57,920 nucleotides of DNA from an uncultured Demequina sp. (GTDB lineage: Bacteria > Actinomycetota > Actinomycetes > Actinomycetales > Demequinaceae), in contig CALALQ010000103.1 of NCBI GenBank assembly GCA_937925595.1, positions 1-57,920 on the forward strand. The letters are read 5' to 3'. A program made the translations under genes and the position numbers. Shown here piece after piece: positions 25,892 through 33,738 of the stretch. The notes under the pieces were generated by a model. That model was not told the origin of the DNA and did not search any database. It saw nothing but the letters and a program-made list of their open reading frames with translations. Within the stretch, counting starts at the first letter, position 1. Each line of letters begins with the position of its first letter.

Positions 25892-26373
25892 CGTGCTCCC
25901 TTTCCTCAGTTGCGGGAACCGCCGCTCTCGAGACCTCTCGCGAGCGCCGCACCGCGCTTCAACTTCACATTAGAGATATGAAACTGAAGTGTCAACTCGA
26001 TCCGGGGGTGACGCGCGCTGTGGCCGCGGGGCGTGATTGACCTCCTCTTGGAGGACTTCCGCGCAACCCTGGGAAGGTGGCACAACAAGCTACCTTGTTT
26101 GCCTAGGGCGCGTTTTACCTGGGGTTTTAGACGATCATGACAGTAGATGGCCAACAAGTCGTTGGACGCGAACCTCGCGTCATGGATAGCGATCCGGCGC
26201 CCGAGCGGCGCTCGGCAACACCATCGGTTATCAAACCGTTACTTCACCTAATCGTTTCGTTTCTGAAGTGTGTACCGACATCGCGCAGGTGATGTTGAGG
26301 GGTAAAGCAGGGCTAGAAGATCAACGTGGGGGCGCTGAGGCATCGGCCTCCCGCGCTCCGAATAGGGGATCCC
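25892..26373. other. Long regulatory intergenic region between RpiR gene and ADP-ribosylglycohydrolase
   Basis: 482 bp without a credible gene. The left end holds the RpiR operator candidate at 25958-25988. A second CTGAAGTGT copy (also in the operator) occurs near 26263, and an AT-richer patch at 26220-26265 (TTATCAAACCGTTACTTC) looks promoter-like. The right end (26374) is where the direct-repeat copy starts, so this stretch carries the right boundary of the inserted segment. Confidence 0.5.
25958..25988. promoter_or_regulatory. Inverted repeat, candidate RpiR operator
   Basis: TTCAACTTCA at 25958-25967 and TGAAACTGAA at 25979-25988 are inverted copies (8 of 10 positions) separated by 11 bp. 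They lie 67-97 bp upstream of the RpiR start. TGAAA/TTTCA half-sites are common for this regulator family. Autoregulation is inferred. Confidence 0.5.
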
Positions 26374-26622
26374 CTACTCCCACCGAATCTCATCAAACGG
26401 TCCGTACTGGTCGCCGGAACCATAGCGTCGGGCCGCGAGCGCGAGCTTGCCCAGATCCGTGAGCGACCACACCACGCCCTCACCGCCCCACCCGTGGATG
26501 CGGCGCTGCCAACCCAGGGGGATAGCGTCGGCGCCGCAGAGGGCGCCCGCGAGCGCGCCGGTGATCGCGGCGACCGTGTCCGTATCGCCGCCCGAGTTGA
26601 TCGCCTCCTGCAGCGACAGCCG
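26374..26622. repeat. Direct-repeat copy 2 (3' end of intact ADP-ribosylglycohydrolase gene)
   Basis: Gapless partner of 16882-17130, with a constant offset of 9492 bp. Similarity starts exactly at the stop codon on one side and stops at 26622 inside the gene. The DNA between the copies is the whole sugar cassette. Confidence 0.9.
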
Positions 26623-27453
26623 GAACTCCTGGGGCGTGGCGGTGGACGGGTCGGTGACGTCGATGCCCCCGCGGTGCAGCGCCGACCACGCCGCCTGCAG
26701 CGCGTGCACCACCCACCCATTCTTGGGAAAGTCCTGCGGCCTGCCCGACGCTGCCTCGGCTAGGCGCGCACGCCAGGTTTCGCGTCGCTCGTCGGGGATG
26801 TGGCTGAGGGCGGCGTCCGGGTTGGCGGCGCCGTAAGTGACGGCCTGGTGGATCATGACTGACCACAAAACGCAGGCGTCGCCCGTTTCGGGGTCGAAGT
26901 GGGTCCAGCTGCTTTGCTCGCGAGCGCTGAGCGCATAGGCGAGGGCGCGTTCCGGGTTGATGAGGTCGCTGGGCGCGATGCCCCAGCCGATTCCCCACGG
27001 CGCGGTGCGCATGAGCGAGCCGTTGCCGCCGGAGCGGCCTGTGGCCTCGTGGTGGGCTTGGGCCGCGCGGGCGGCGTCTTCGTTGGTGGCGTACGGGCTG
27101 AGCATGCTGAGGACTGCCCGGGTCTGGTTGCCGGCGTCCTTTGCCTTGAGTGCCCACTGCCGCCATGCCTGGACTACCTCGTTGCTGTTCCAGTTGCGTG
27201 CAGAGGCACGGCGGACGAGCTCGGGGATCATCATGGCGGTGTCGTCGGTCCACTCCCCCGGCTCCCAGTTAAGGTCACCGCCGCCGACGAGGTCGTCTTC
27301 GGTGCCGTTGAGGGTGACGTTGGCGGGTGGGTGGAACTCGTAGGGCGCGCCGAGGGCGTCGCCGCAGGCCGCGCCCATGATGGCGCCGGCGGCGCGGCTG
27401 GATTGGTCCGCGGCGATCTCGGGCGGGACGGTCTCTAGTCCTTGGGCGCTCAT
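26374..27453 (-). CDS. ADP-ribosylglycohydrolase-family protein (DraG/ARH-like)
   Basis: A 359-residue enzyme of the ADP-ribosyl hydrolase fold, which removes ADP-ribose from proteins or nucleic acids. Magnesium-site motifs are intact: GAACGDALGAPYE near residue 27, GEWTDDTAMM with Thr69-Asp70-Asp71, GGNGSLMRTAP, and the C-terminal GGDTDTVAAITGALAGALCG. The last 83 codons are duplicated as an orphan fragment 9.5 kb to the left, so the present gene may be a chimera restored by incoming DNA. It carries two copies of the dispersed 10-mer. It is divergent from the NERD gene. The substrate is unknown. Confidence 0.9.
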   Translation of the reverse strand: MSAQGLETVPPEIAADQSSRAAGAIMGAACGDALGAPYEFHPPANVTLNGTEDDLVGGGDLNWEPGEWTDDTAMMIPELVRRASARNWNSNEVVQAWRQWALKAKDAGNQTRAVLSMLSPYATNEDAARAAQAHHEATGRSGGNGSLMRTAPWGIGWGIAPSDLINPERALAYALSAREQSSWTHFDPETGDACVLWSVMIHQAVTYGAANPDAALSHIPDERRETWRARLAEAASGRPQDFPKNGWVVHALQAAWSALHRGGIDVTDPSTATPQEFRLSLQEAINSGGDTDTVAAITGALAGALCGADAIPLGWQRRIHGWGGEGVVWSLTDLGKLALAARRYGSGDQYGPFDEIRWE

Positions 27454-27519
27454 GGCTCCAAACTATCCGCAGCCACAGCTGCATTAATCGCCTCCACGCC
27501 AGCTGCCGATAGGTGAAGC

Positions 27520-28401
27520 ATGGCAACCGTGAGGCTGAACCTGTACGAACGCCCACACAATCGGTCCCTCTACGCAAACGGCCCGAACAACGAAACATTG
27601 GGGCGTATCGATCTCAATGGTCGTCGCGTCTACTTCGACGTCGACAACCCGCGCGTCGTACGCGACGTTGCAACACGGTTCGTCCTCTGGGCCAGCGAGC
27701 ATCCCGAAGCCTTCGCGGCAGAAGCCATCACCGCGACACCAGAATCCAACGAGTTGTGGGAAGACTTGGCAGAACGCGCGGCTGGCGAGGGTCTTCAGGC
27801 ACGCATCGTCGAAGAGCGAGCCAAGGTGCGCGCCCGTTCACGCAGCTGGGCCCTTGCCGACCGGCTGATCCTCCGCGACGAAGGCTGGGCAGGCCCGTGG
27901 ATCCGGGGACTTAAGGGCGAGCGGCTCATGGCTAAGACGCTGCGAAAAAAGAGAGTCGTCCGACAAGGCTGGCGCATCCTGCATTCGGTACCACTCCCCG
28001 GTGGCGGCGACATCGACCATTTGCTCATCGGACCTAACGGAGTGGTGGCCATCAACACGAAGTACCACCGCAAAGCTCGGATGTCCGTAACCCCACGCGC
28101 GATCTACGTTCGGGGGGCACGGACCGAGTACTTGGACGACGCCCGAGAAATGGCCCGCCGAGCTTCCGAGGTGCTGTCCCCGCGCGTTGGGTTCGCGGTC
28201 GACGTCATTCCTTGCGTCGCTCTGAGTAATGGACGATCCATCTGGAACCCATCGCTTGAGGTCATGGGGAGGCCCACCGACGTCCTGGTTGGCACCAACT
28301 GGAACTTGCCGCTGGTGCTCTGGGACGCCGAGCAGGGACTCTCACGTGAGGCAGTCGACGCAATCTATGACGTCGCGAGGAAGTCGACTACGTGGCAGTA
28401 G
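27520..28401 (+). CDS. NERD-domain protein (nuclease-related)
   Basis: A 293-residue protein. Residues 1-125 form an uncharacterised N-terminal region. A NERD domain follows (about 128-250): GLKGERLMAKTL supplies the conserved Glu, GGGDIDHLLIGPNGVVAINTK gives the Asp and the Lys of the PD-(D/E)XK-like core, and VDVIPCVALSN follows. NERD proteins are predicted nucleases or DNA-processing factors, often plasmid- or defence-linked. ATG 27520 lies 66 bp from the divergent ADP-ribosylglycohydrolase start. A second, shorter NERD-like gene is at 35374. Confidence 0.8.
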   Translation: MATVRLNLYERPHNRSLYANGPNNETLGRIDLNGRRVYFDVDNPRVVRDVATRFVLWASEHPEAFAAEAITATPESNELWEDLAERAAGEGLQARIVEERAKVRARSRSWALADRLILRDEGWAGPWIRGLKGERLMAKTLRKKRVVRQGWRILHSVPLPGGGDIDHLLIGPNGVVAINTKYHRKARMSVTPRAIYVRGARTEYLDDAREMARRASEVLSPRVGFAVDVIPCVALSNGRSIWNPSLEVMGRPTDVLVGTNWNLPLVLWDAEQGLSREAVDAIYDVARKSTTWQ

Positions 28402-28413
28402 AGACCGGCGCGT

Positions 28414-29172
28414 TTAGCCTCCGCCACCACGCTTCGCCTGTGGCTTCGCACCCTTGCGCACGAAAGCGTTCGGCGGCTTGCCCTGACCGGTGCTCCTGAA
28501 CTCCACCGTGTACGACGGGTGGGCCTCCAGTAAGCCTGACAACTTGGCGAAACCCCACGTCCTCGAGTCAAAGTCGGACGCCAGGCGAGACAGATTCGAC
28601 CCCACCGCGCCCATGTGCGCCCATCCATCATCGCCGGCGGCGGTATCCACTGCTTCCGCGAGCAACTTATCCAGCGCCGGATCTCTGACCAGTTGTGTGG
28701 TCGGCGGTTCGGCGGCCGTCGCGGGCACCGCGCGCAGGTTCTCGACGTAGATGAAGGTGCTGCACGCAGCAACGAACGGCTTGGGCGTCTTGCGCTGCCC
28801 AAATCCGTACGCCTTGAGCCCCTGCTCACGGATCCGCGCGGCCAGCCGTGTGAAGTCGGAATCGCTGGATACCAGGCAGAACCCGTCCAGGGTCCCTGAG
28901 TGAAGCAAGTCCATCGCATCGATGATCAGTGCCGCATCTGTCGAGTTCTTCCCCGTCGTGTACCCAAACTGCTGCATCGGCTGCACCGAGTTCTCCAACA
29001 GCTTGGCCTTCCAGGGCCTCAGGTGATCGCCGGTCCAGTCGCCGTATGCTCTGCGCACAGTCGCAGTCCCATATTTGGCGATCTCCACGAGCAGCACCTC
29101 AAGGTCGTTCGCACTCGCGTTGTCCGCATCAATCAAGACCGCGAGCCGTGCCTCACCACCAAGTTCCGTCAT
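28414..29172 (-). CDS. NYN-domain protein (LabA/PIN-like RNase) with C-terminal OST-HTH-like domain
   Basis: A 252-residue predicted ribonuclease. The NYN/PIN-like domain has the expected acidic residues: LIDADN (Asp15, Asp17), Asp79 (NSTDAALIIDAMD) and LVSSDSDF (Asp104, Asp106). The C-terminal domain (about 165-245) resembles OST-HTH/LOTUS, a possible RNA-binding module (GWAHMGAVGSNLSRLASDFD). An upstream in-frame ATG exists at 29238, but the family normally begins a few residues before the first Asp, so 29172 is chosen. It is convergent with the NERD gene with only 12 bp between stops. Confidence 0.85.
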   Translation of the reverse strand: MTELGGEARLAVLIDADNASANDLEVLLVEIAKYGTATVRRAYGDWTGDHLRPWKAKLLENSVQPMQQFGYTTGKNSTDAALIIDAMDLLHSGTLDGFCLVSSDSDFTRLAARIREQGLKAYGFGQRKTPKPFVAACSTFIYVENLRAVPATAAEPPTTQLVRDPALDKLLAEAVDTAAGDDGWAHMGAVGSNLSRLASDFDSRTWGFAKLSGLLEAHPSYTVEFRSTGQGKPPNAFVRKGAKPQAKRGGGG

Positions 29173-29293
29173 GTGCTCAACGTAAACCCGTAACCCCGCA
29201 GAGCGTGGGGCCGTTTCGAAGAATCTCGAAACAGCCAAACGCGCCCGACGCCGTTCGCGCCGCCCCGCGCGGCCACTAACATCGCCAGGGCAG

Positions 29294-29698
29294 CTATTCC
29301 CACGCGGGCTCTTTGGGCACCAACCCCCGGACCTCCCATATGTCTGCCCCGCTCATGCGCGGCTCGATCATCGGGTCCCACCACACCAGTCCCATCTCCT
29401 CGGCGATTTCGATCGACCGTGGAATGGTCTGGTAGACGTAGCCGCTCGAGAAGGGCATGCACCACCTACGGCCGCTCGCGTAGGCGTCCGCGGGCGCGTC
29501 CTTCCATGGAGAGGCGCTGAAAGCATCCCCCTCCCAGGGCCATTCCTCTCGGATCCGCTCGATGAAAGTTGCAAGCTTGGGTGTGGGCGGTGGCGACGGG
29601 TAGCCGCGCTCCTCCATATCGATGCGATGCTGAATCACAATGCAGTGCTCGAGGCTCGTGGGCACGTCGCCGTCCCATACATAGAAGTTGTATCTCAT
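29294..29698 (-). CDS. Small hypothetical protein
   Basis: A 134-residue acidic protein rich in Trp and Pro, with no signal or membrane segment: MRYNFYVWDGDVPTS at the start, PPPTPKLATFIERI in the middle, WWDPMIEPR near the end. Its size, acidity and position beside a toxin-antitoxin pair recall immunity proteins of polymorphic toxins, but I see no toxin partner and do not recognise a family. ATG 29698 is preferred over an upstream frame that reads through low-coding sequence. Confidence 0.6.
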   Translation of the reverse strand: MRYNFYVWDGDVPTSLEHCIVIQHRIDMEERGYPSPPPTPKLATFIERIREEWPWEGDAFSASPWKDAPADAYASGRRWCMPFSSGYVYQTIPRSIEIAEEMGLVWWDPMIEPRMSGADIWEVRGLVPKEPAWE

Positions 29699-29817
29699 GA
29701 GCCTGACGCTAGATTTCAAGGCCCGGCCGTCACGTCGATTTTCCCGGTCTGTGGATAACGCCGGTTGGTCCCGCCATCCGCGGTTAACTGTGGACAACGC
29801 TCAACACCGGACCTAGT

Positions 29818-29840
29818 CTGGTACCAGATCTAGTACCACT
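29818..29840. promoter_or_regulatory. Operator of the YefM/YoeB pair
   Basis: A perfect palindrome CTGGTACCAG (29818-29827) is followed by a related half-conserved site AGTACCACT (29832-29840). Both have a GTAC core, as in YefM-YoeB operators, and end 11 bp before the antitoxin ATG. Autorepression by the toxin-antitoxin complex is expected. Confidence 0.65.
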
Positions 29841-29851
29841 GAGGAGATGCC

Positions 29852-30100
29852 ATGTCGCTCACCGCATCGGAGGCACGTAAGCGTCTCTTCCCGCTCATCG
29901 AGCAGGTCAATGTAGACCACACCGCGGTGGGCATCACCTCCCGCAGCGGCGACGCGGTCCTCCTGTCGCGCGATGAGTACGACGCTCTCGTTGAAACCGC
30001 CTACCTGTTCCGCTCCCCCGCCAACGCACAACGTCTCCTCGACGCCGATGCCGCGCTTCGTTCTGGATTGGGCACCGTTCAGGAGCTCGACCGGGCGTGA
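29852..30100 (+). CDS. yefM: Antitoxin, Phd/YefM family
   Basis: An 82-residue antitoxin. Residues 1-50 form the DNA-binding Phd/YefM fold (SLTASEARKRLFPLIEQVN, then SRSGDAVLLSRDEYDALVETAYL), and the C-terminal tail (LLDADAALRSG) wraps the toxin. GAGGAG lies 5 bp before ATG 29852. It overlaps the toxin gene by 4 bp. It neutralises YoeB and represses the operon through the GTAC-core palindromes upstream. Confidence 0.95.
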   Translation: MSLTASEARKRLFPLIEQVNVDHTAVGITSRSGDAVLLSRDEYDALVETAYLFRSPANAQRLLDADAALRSGLGTVQELDRA

Positions 30101-30348
30101 ACATCGTCTTCTCACCACAAGCGTGGGAGGACTATCGGTACTGGCAGAGCCAAGACCGCAAGACGTTGAGCCGCGTGAACTTACTCATCGACGCCATCTG
30201 CCGGGACCCCTTCGCGGGAGTAGGCAAACCCGAGCGATTGCGTCATGGGATCGAAGCGTGGTCGCGCCGGATCGACGCCCAGCACCGCCTCGTGTACCGC
30301 GTCGAAGGCGAGAATCTGCTGATACTCCAGGCGCGCTACCACTACTAG
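30097..30348 (+). CDS. yoeB: YoeB-type ribosome-dependent mRNA interferase toxin
   Basis: An 83-residue toxin of the RelE superfamily, typical YoeB length (84). It starts with GTG inside the antitoxin stop. Family residues are visible: FSPQAWEDYRYW at the N-terminus, INxLIxxICRDPF-like segment, the GKPERLRHG turn, the catalytic region WSRRIDAQHRLVYRV, and the C-terminal YHY that places the key His/Tyr. It cleaves mRNA in the ribosomal A site when free of antitoxin. Confidence 0.95.
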   Translation: MNIVFSPQAWEDYRYWQSQDRKTLSRVNLLIDAICRDPFAGVGKPERLRHGIEAWSRRIDAQHRLVYRVEGENLLILQARYHY

Positions 30349-30361
30349 TTACGCCGACGCT

Positions 30362-30829
30362 CTAGCCAACCTCCCCAAACGGAAACCGCACCTCGTCAAA
30401 CGGCCAATCCCTCGACAGCCACGCGGGAACGAACCCAGCCACAGCGTCGGCCACACCGGCGGGCGCGTCCGGGACCACCCACCACGAGACGTCCGCCACC
30501 AAGCTCTCCGACGCATCCTCCGGCGGGTCGATGTAGATGCAGCCCAGCAGCACGCTCTCGTCGCTGGGGAGGACCGCGTAGTTGAAGGACTCGTTGCGCG
30601 TCATCTCATCGGCGTGACGGGCGAGGTCCTCGCGGTCCGCCTCCGCGCTCATGTCGACGGGCGGCCACCCCCATGCCTCGCCGTATTTGTCCCACAGCAT
30701 CTGCCGGTTGCCCATGACGGCGGGCATGTCGATGTCGAGGTCGTCGGCGCTGATGGGGCGGATGTGCACGCCGGGAGCCACGTCAACGCGGAGCGGGCGC
30801 TGAAACGTCAGCGGCAGCCAGTCGGTCAT
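30362..30829 (-). CDS. GNAT-like N-acetyltransferase
   Basis: A 155-residue protein with GNAT-type order: an N-terminal strand-helix (VHIRPISADDLDIDMPAV), a middle strand pair (FNYAVLPSDESVLLGCIYI), and a short C-terminal part (VADVSWWVVPDA) where acetyl-CoA should bind. The clear Q/RxxGxG/A loop is not evident, so the protein may be degenerate or use another acyl donor. ATG 30829 is chosen because upstream sequence is Cys/His/Pro-rich and non-coding in style. It is convergent with yoeB, 13 bp apart. Confidence 0.65.
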   Translation of the reverse strand: MTDWLPLTFQRPLRVDVAPGVHIRPISADDLDIDMPAVMGNRQMLWDKYGEAWGWPPVDMSAEADREDLARHADEMTRNESFNYAVLPSDESVLLGCIYIDPPEDASESLVADVSWWVVPDAPAGVADAVAGFVPAWLSRDWPFDEVRFPFGEVG

Positions 30830-30900
30830 GCCGCGAGCGTACGCGCTCAACGGTGTGGGATTCGCCCTCGTTGAGCCCGGGTGCGCGCAGCAGGGGTGCA

Positions 30901-31998
30901 TCACATGCCGTAGTTGGCGATGTTGGCGTCGACCATCCAGTCCATGTCCATAGTTCGCGTAGCGAGCTCCGGATCGGATGGCTCAATCATCAAGTAGGTC
31001 CGGGCGGGATCACTGCCGTCGTCGTAGTCATCCCACGTGACGTCGACAACAAGCCATTCGCCGTCCACCAGCACCTCGTTCCAGGCATGCCGGCCGGTGG
31101 TCGTTCCCTGCGCGGTACCGGTGATGGTGACCGCCTGCAGACCCGCTGTATGGGCCAGGAGTTGGAACGCCTGCGCGTACCCGGCACAGACCGCTGTATG
31201 CGCTACCAATATCCCGTAAGCCTCCTGCGACTGCGTCAGGAGCTCCGAGTCGCTTTGCGTGAAGCCCTGGTTGAACGCGTCGAATGACGTGTAGTCGTAG
31301 GTCGCATTCCTTGCGATGTAGTCGTGAATCGCAGTCACTTTGTCGCGGGTCGTTGCGGCGCCCGCGATTGAGGGATCGGCCATCGCGTGCTCCACCGCGG
31401 CAGCCGTCAGAGCGCGCTTGTTCTCGGCGACAGTGCGCTCGTACGGATACTCAGGTTCGACGACTCCGTCGGGCGAGTAACTCCATCCGAGCGCGAAGAC
31501 GTAGGGATTCTGTGCCAGCGCCTCACGCAAAGCATCGACCACGTCGTCGAACGTGAGGCCCTCTCTGCGGACCCAATACGACACGTCGACGCTCTTGCTG
31601 TCCTGGATCATCGAGGCGGCAAGGTACGTGACCAGGTCCGTCGACCCAAACACCGGATACTCCACTTGCGGCGGCTCGGGTTGACGAGGCGTCGCAACGT
31701 CGGAGTACGGCACCCAAGGTGGGAGCACGCCCATATACGAGCCAATGAAGAAGACCACGACCAAGGCGGCCGTTGCACCCAGCGTGCGCTTGGCCCAGGG
31801 TCGGGTCTTCGCTCTCTCCTTTGGCATGGCCAACGCCGCAGCTGGCACGCGCTCAAGCTTCGAGACCCTGTCCCGCGTGCGCAATGTCCATGCGCGGCCG
31901 TTCCAGTACCTCTCGAGGTCCGTGCGCGCGGGATCCGGCAGCCAACCAGCCTCGGGCAGGCGAGGAGTCGCGCGCCGCGGGCGCTCGTCGTATGGCAC
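30901..31998 (-). CDS. Membrane-anchored transglutaminase-like protein with DUF2510 domain
   Basis: A 365-residue protein. An N-terminal DUF2510 motif (AGWLPDPARTDLERYWNGRAWT) faces the cytoplasm. One transmembrane segment (about 72-92) is followed by an extracytoplasmic transglutaminase/protease-like core. The catalytic triad is visible: Cys in HTAVCAGYAQAF, His in GRHAWNEVLV, Asp in VVDVTWDD. Such domains act on peptide bonds or amide links at the cell surface. GTG 31998 has GGGGGAG just upstream. Close functional relatives are not clear. Confidence 0.88.
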   Translation of the reverse strand: MPYDERPRRATPRLPEAGWLPDPARTDLERYWNGRAWTLRTRDRVSKLERVPAAALAMPKERAKTRPWAKRTLGATAALVVVFFIGSYMGVLPPWVPYSDVATPRQPEPPQVEYPVFGSTDLVTYLAASMIQDSKSVDVSYWVRREGLTFDDVVDALREALAQNPYVFALGWSYSPDGVVEPEYPYERTVAENKRALTAAAVEHAMADPSIAGAATTRDKVTAIHDYIARNATYDYTSFDAFNQGFTQSDSELLTQSQEAYGILVAHTAVCAGYAQAFQLLAHTAGLQAVTITGTAQGTTTGRHAWNEVLVDGEWLVVDVTWDDYDDGSDPARTYLMIEPSDPELATRTMDMDWMVDANIANYGM

Positions 31999-32111
31999 CG
32001 CTCCCCCTTCAGACGTCAGAGCCGGACGAGCTCCAAGTTAGCAACGGGGTTCACGGCCACCCAGGTCGAGTGACAAGGTCAACACCGCGGCCTGCCCGAC
32101 GCTGCCGCTGG

Positions 32112-32531
32112 CTATGGCGTGTCAGGCTCGCCTTCGCACGGCTCATCGAGCGACGTGGATCCCAGGGTCACGACCGTGTCGACGGGCACGCGGATGCCGG
32201 CGATTGGGTCCTGCCAGCAGACCTTCCAGTGCTCGTCGTCGTCCGGGACGCGGCCAGCTTCGGCGGCGTCGACGTGGATCACGGTCAGCAGGCCGGAGTC
32301 GTTGAGCGCGGCCTCGGCCTCGAAGGGGCCCATGCTGACCACGTCGATTACGGGCATCAGATCCATCGCCGGGTCAGACGGCGACGGCGCTGCGGCCGAC
32401 GGCTGCTCTACGGGACCCTGCGAGACCTTTTCCTTCGACGAACCGGTCGCGAAGCAGCCCGAGAGTGCAGTACCCAGCGCAATCGCCCCCACGAGCGCGC
32501 CAAACTTCTTCATTGCAGTGTGCGTGGTCAT
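32112..32531 (-). CDS. PASTA-like small lipoprotein
   Basis: A 139-residue exported lipoprotein with lipobox ALSGC at about residues 22-26, then a Ser/Pro/Ala linker. A single PASTA-like domain follows (about 60-130): MPVIDVVSMGPFEAEAALND, a DxxWxVCxQDPxxG segment and VPVDTVVTLGS. PASTA domains bind muropeptides or act as wall spacers. AGGAAACAGG precedes ATG 32531. A copy of the dispersed 10-mer follows 8 bp after the stop. Confidence 0.8.
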   Translation of the reverse strand: MTTHTAMKKFGALVGAIALGTALSGCFATGSSKEKVSQGPVEQPSAAAPSPSDPAMDLMPVIDVVSMGPFEAEAALNDSGLLTVIHVDAAEAGRVPDDDEHWKVCWQDPIAGIRVPVDTVVTLGSTSLDEPCEGEPDTP

Positions 32532-32737
32532 CCTGTTTCCTCAGCTAATCCAGGGACGATGCACAGAATCTAGTGCCTCGCGAGGGGTGCGGATGACCAC
32601 ACCAATGCGACCCTCCAATTGACGGCTGCCGCAACGCACCCACGGCCTTACGCGCCCACGCTCCGAAGTTATCCCCAGGCTCCGCGCACGCGAGTCTCAA
32701 CTGCGCAAGGATGCCGCGTAGGTCCTAAGGGGGAGCA

Positions 32738-33709
32738 ATGTTCAGGAACCCGGCCCACGCCGCGAAGTTCATCGTCGTCGCCATCATCGCGGGAGCGACT
32801 GCAGGATGCAGCGCTGCGACGCCAGCCACCTCTCACTCGGCAACTATTGCGCCCGGCGCGGTCCAAGAACACTCGGGCCGCTCAACCTGCGACTACGCAC
32901 TCGAGACAACCGCGCTCGCCCGCCACGGAGAGTCTGCCGTCCAACCACCTGAGAACCAGAGCCACGCGATGGACGGACCGCCCGGCGTGGCGTTCGAGTA
33001 CGACGCTGAACTTGGTGAGTTCGTCGACGTCGAGACAGGGGAGCTAGTCGACGTGGTCCGAGTCCCCACTCACGTGTTCGAAGGCACTGGCGGCATCGTG
33101 GCCGGCAGCGAGCGCCAAGACTCTAGCGGCCACTATCGCCAAGTGGAAGTGGCCCAGTCAGCGGAGGTTATCTCTACCCTCGACGCATGGCCACGGGCGC
33201 TCCCCGATGTGCACGAACAGTGGTCGAAAGCCGAGTTCTACCTGGCACAGGACTTCGCGATCTGCTTCCTGCTCACGTGGTACCTCGACAACCCGGCCGT
33301 GATGGAGCGAACAACTCAGACCGTCGAGCAGTACGCCGAGCAGGCGGCGGAACTCGTGGCACCAGAACTCCAAGACGCCTGGCACAAGGCGGCTACGGAC
33401 CCCACTGAAACCCACGGAACGTCCACCAATGGCCTGCAGCGCGCTCTCGCCCATGAGGGGGTCGCACATCCCTACGGCGCGCCGAGCGTGCGCTATAAAC
33501 TCATCAAGCTACGCGTCGGCGAGGTGCGCTTGGGCGGCGACGGAGAGAGTCTGGTGTTCGTGACATACATCGCAGCTCGGTATCCAGCTGTCACCGTCCC
33601 AGACCCCGACAATCCCGGCCAGATCAAGCCGGCCGCGGCCGACGACCTGGTCACACTTGCCGTCAGGATCGACAACGGCGTTCCGTACCTCGTGGGCATT
33701 GAGAACTAA
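32738..33709 (+). CDS. Lipoprotein of unknown function
   Basis: A 323-residue exported protein with signal/lipobox ending ATAGC (about 19-24). No known domain is recognised. The middle holds an acidic repeat-like stretch (ELGEFVDVETGELVDVV), and the C-terminal half resembles a small mixed alpha/beta domain ending in a strand-rich tail (VRIDNGVPYLVGIEN). GGGGGAG is 3 bp from ATG 32738. It is divergent from the PASTA lipoprotein; both are surface proteins. Confidence 0.7.
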   Translation: MFRNPAHAAKFIVVAIIAGATAGCSAATPATSHSATIAPGAVQEHSGRSTCDYALETTALARHGESAVQPPENQSHAMDGPPGVAFEYDAELGEFVDVETGELVDVVRVPTHVFEGTGGIVAGSERQDSSGHYRQVEVAQSAEVISTLDAWPRALPDVHEQWSKAEFYLAQDFAICFLLTWYLDNPAVMERTTQTVEQYAEQAAELVAPELQDAWHKAATDPTETHGTSTNGLQRALAHEGVAHPYGAPSVRYKLIKLRVGEVRLGGDGESLVFVTYIAARYPAVTVPDPDNPGQIKPAAADDLVTLAVRIDNGVPYLVGIEN

Positions 33710-33738
33710 CGCGCACCACAGCCCGACGCTGGCTCACC

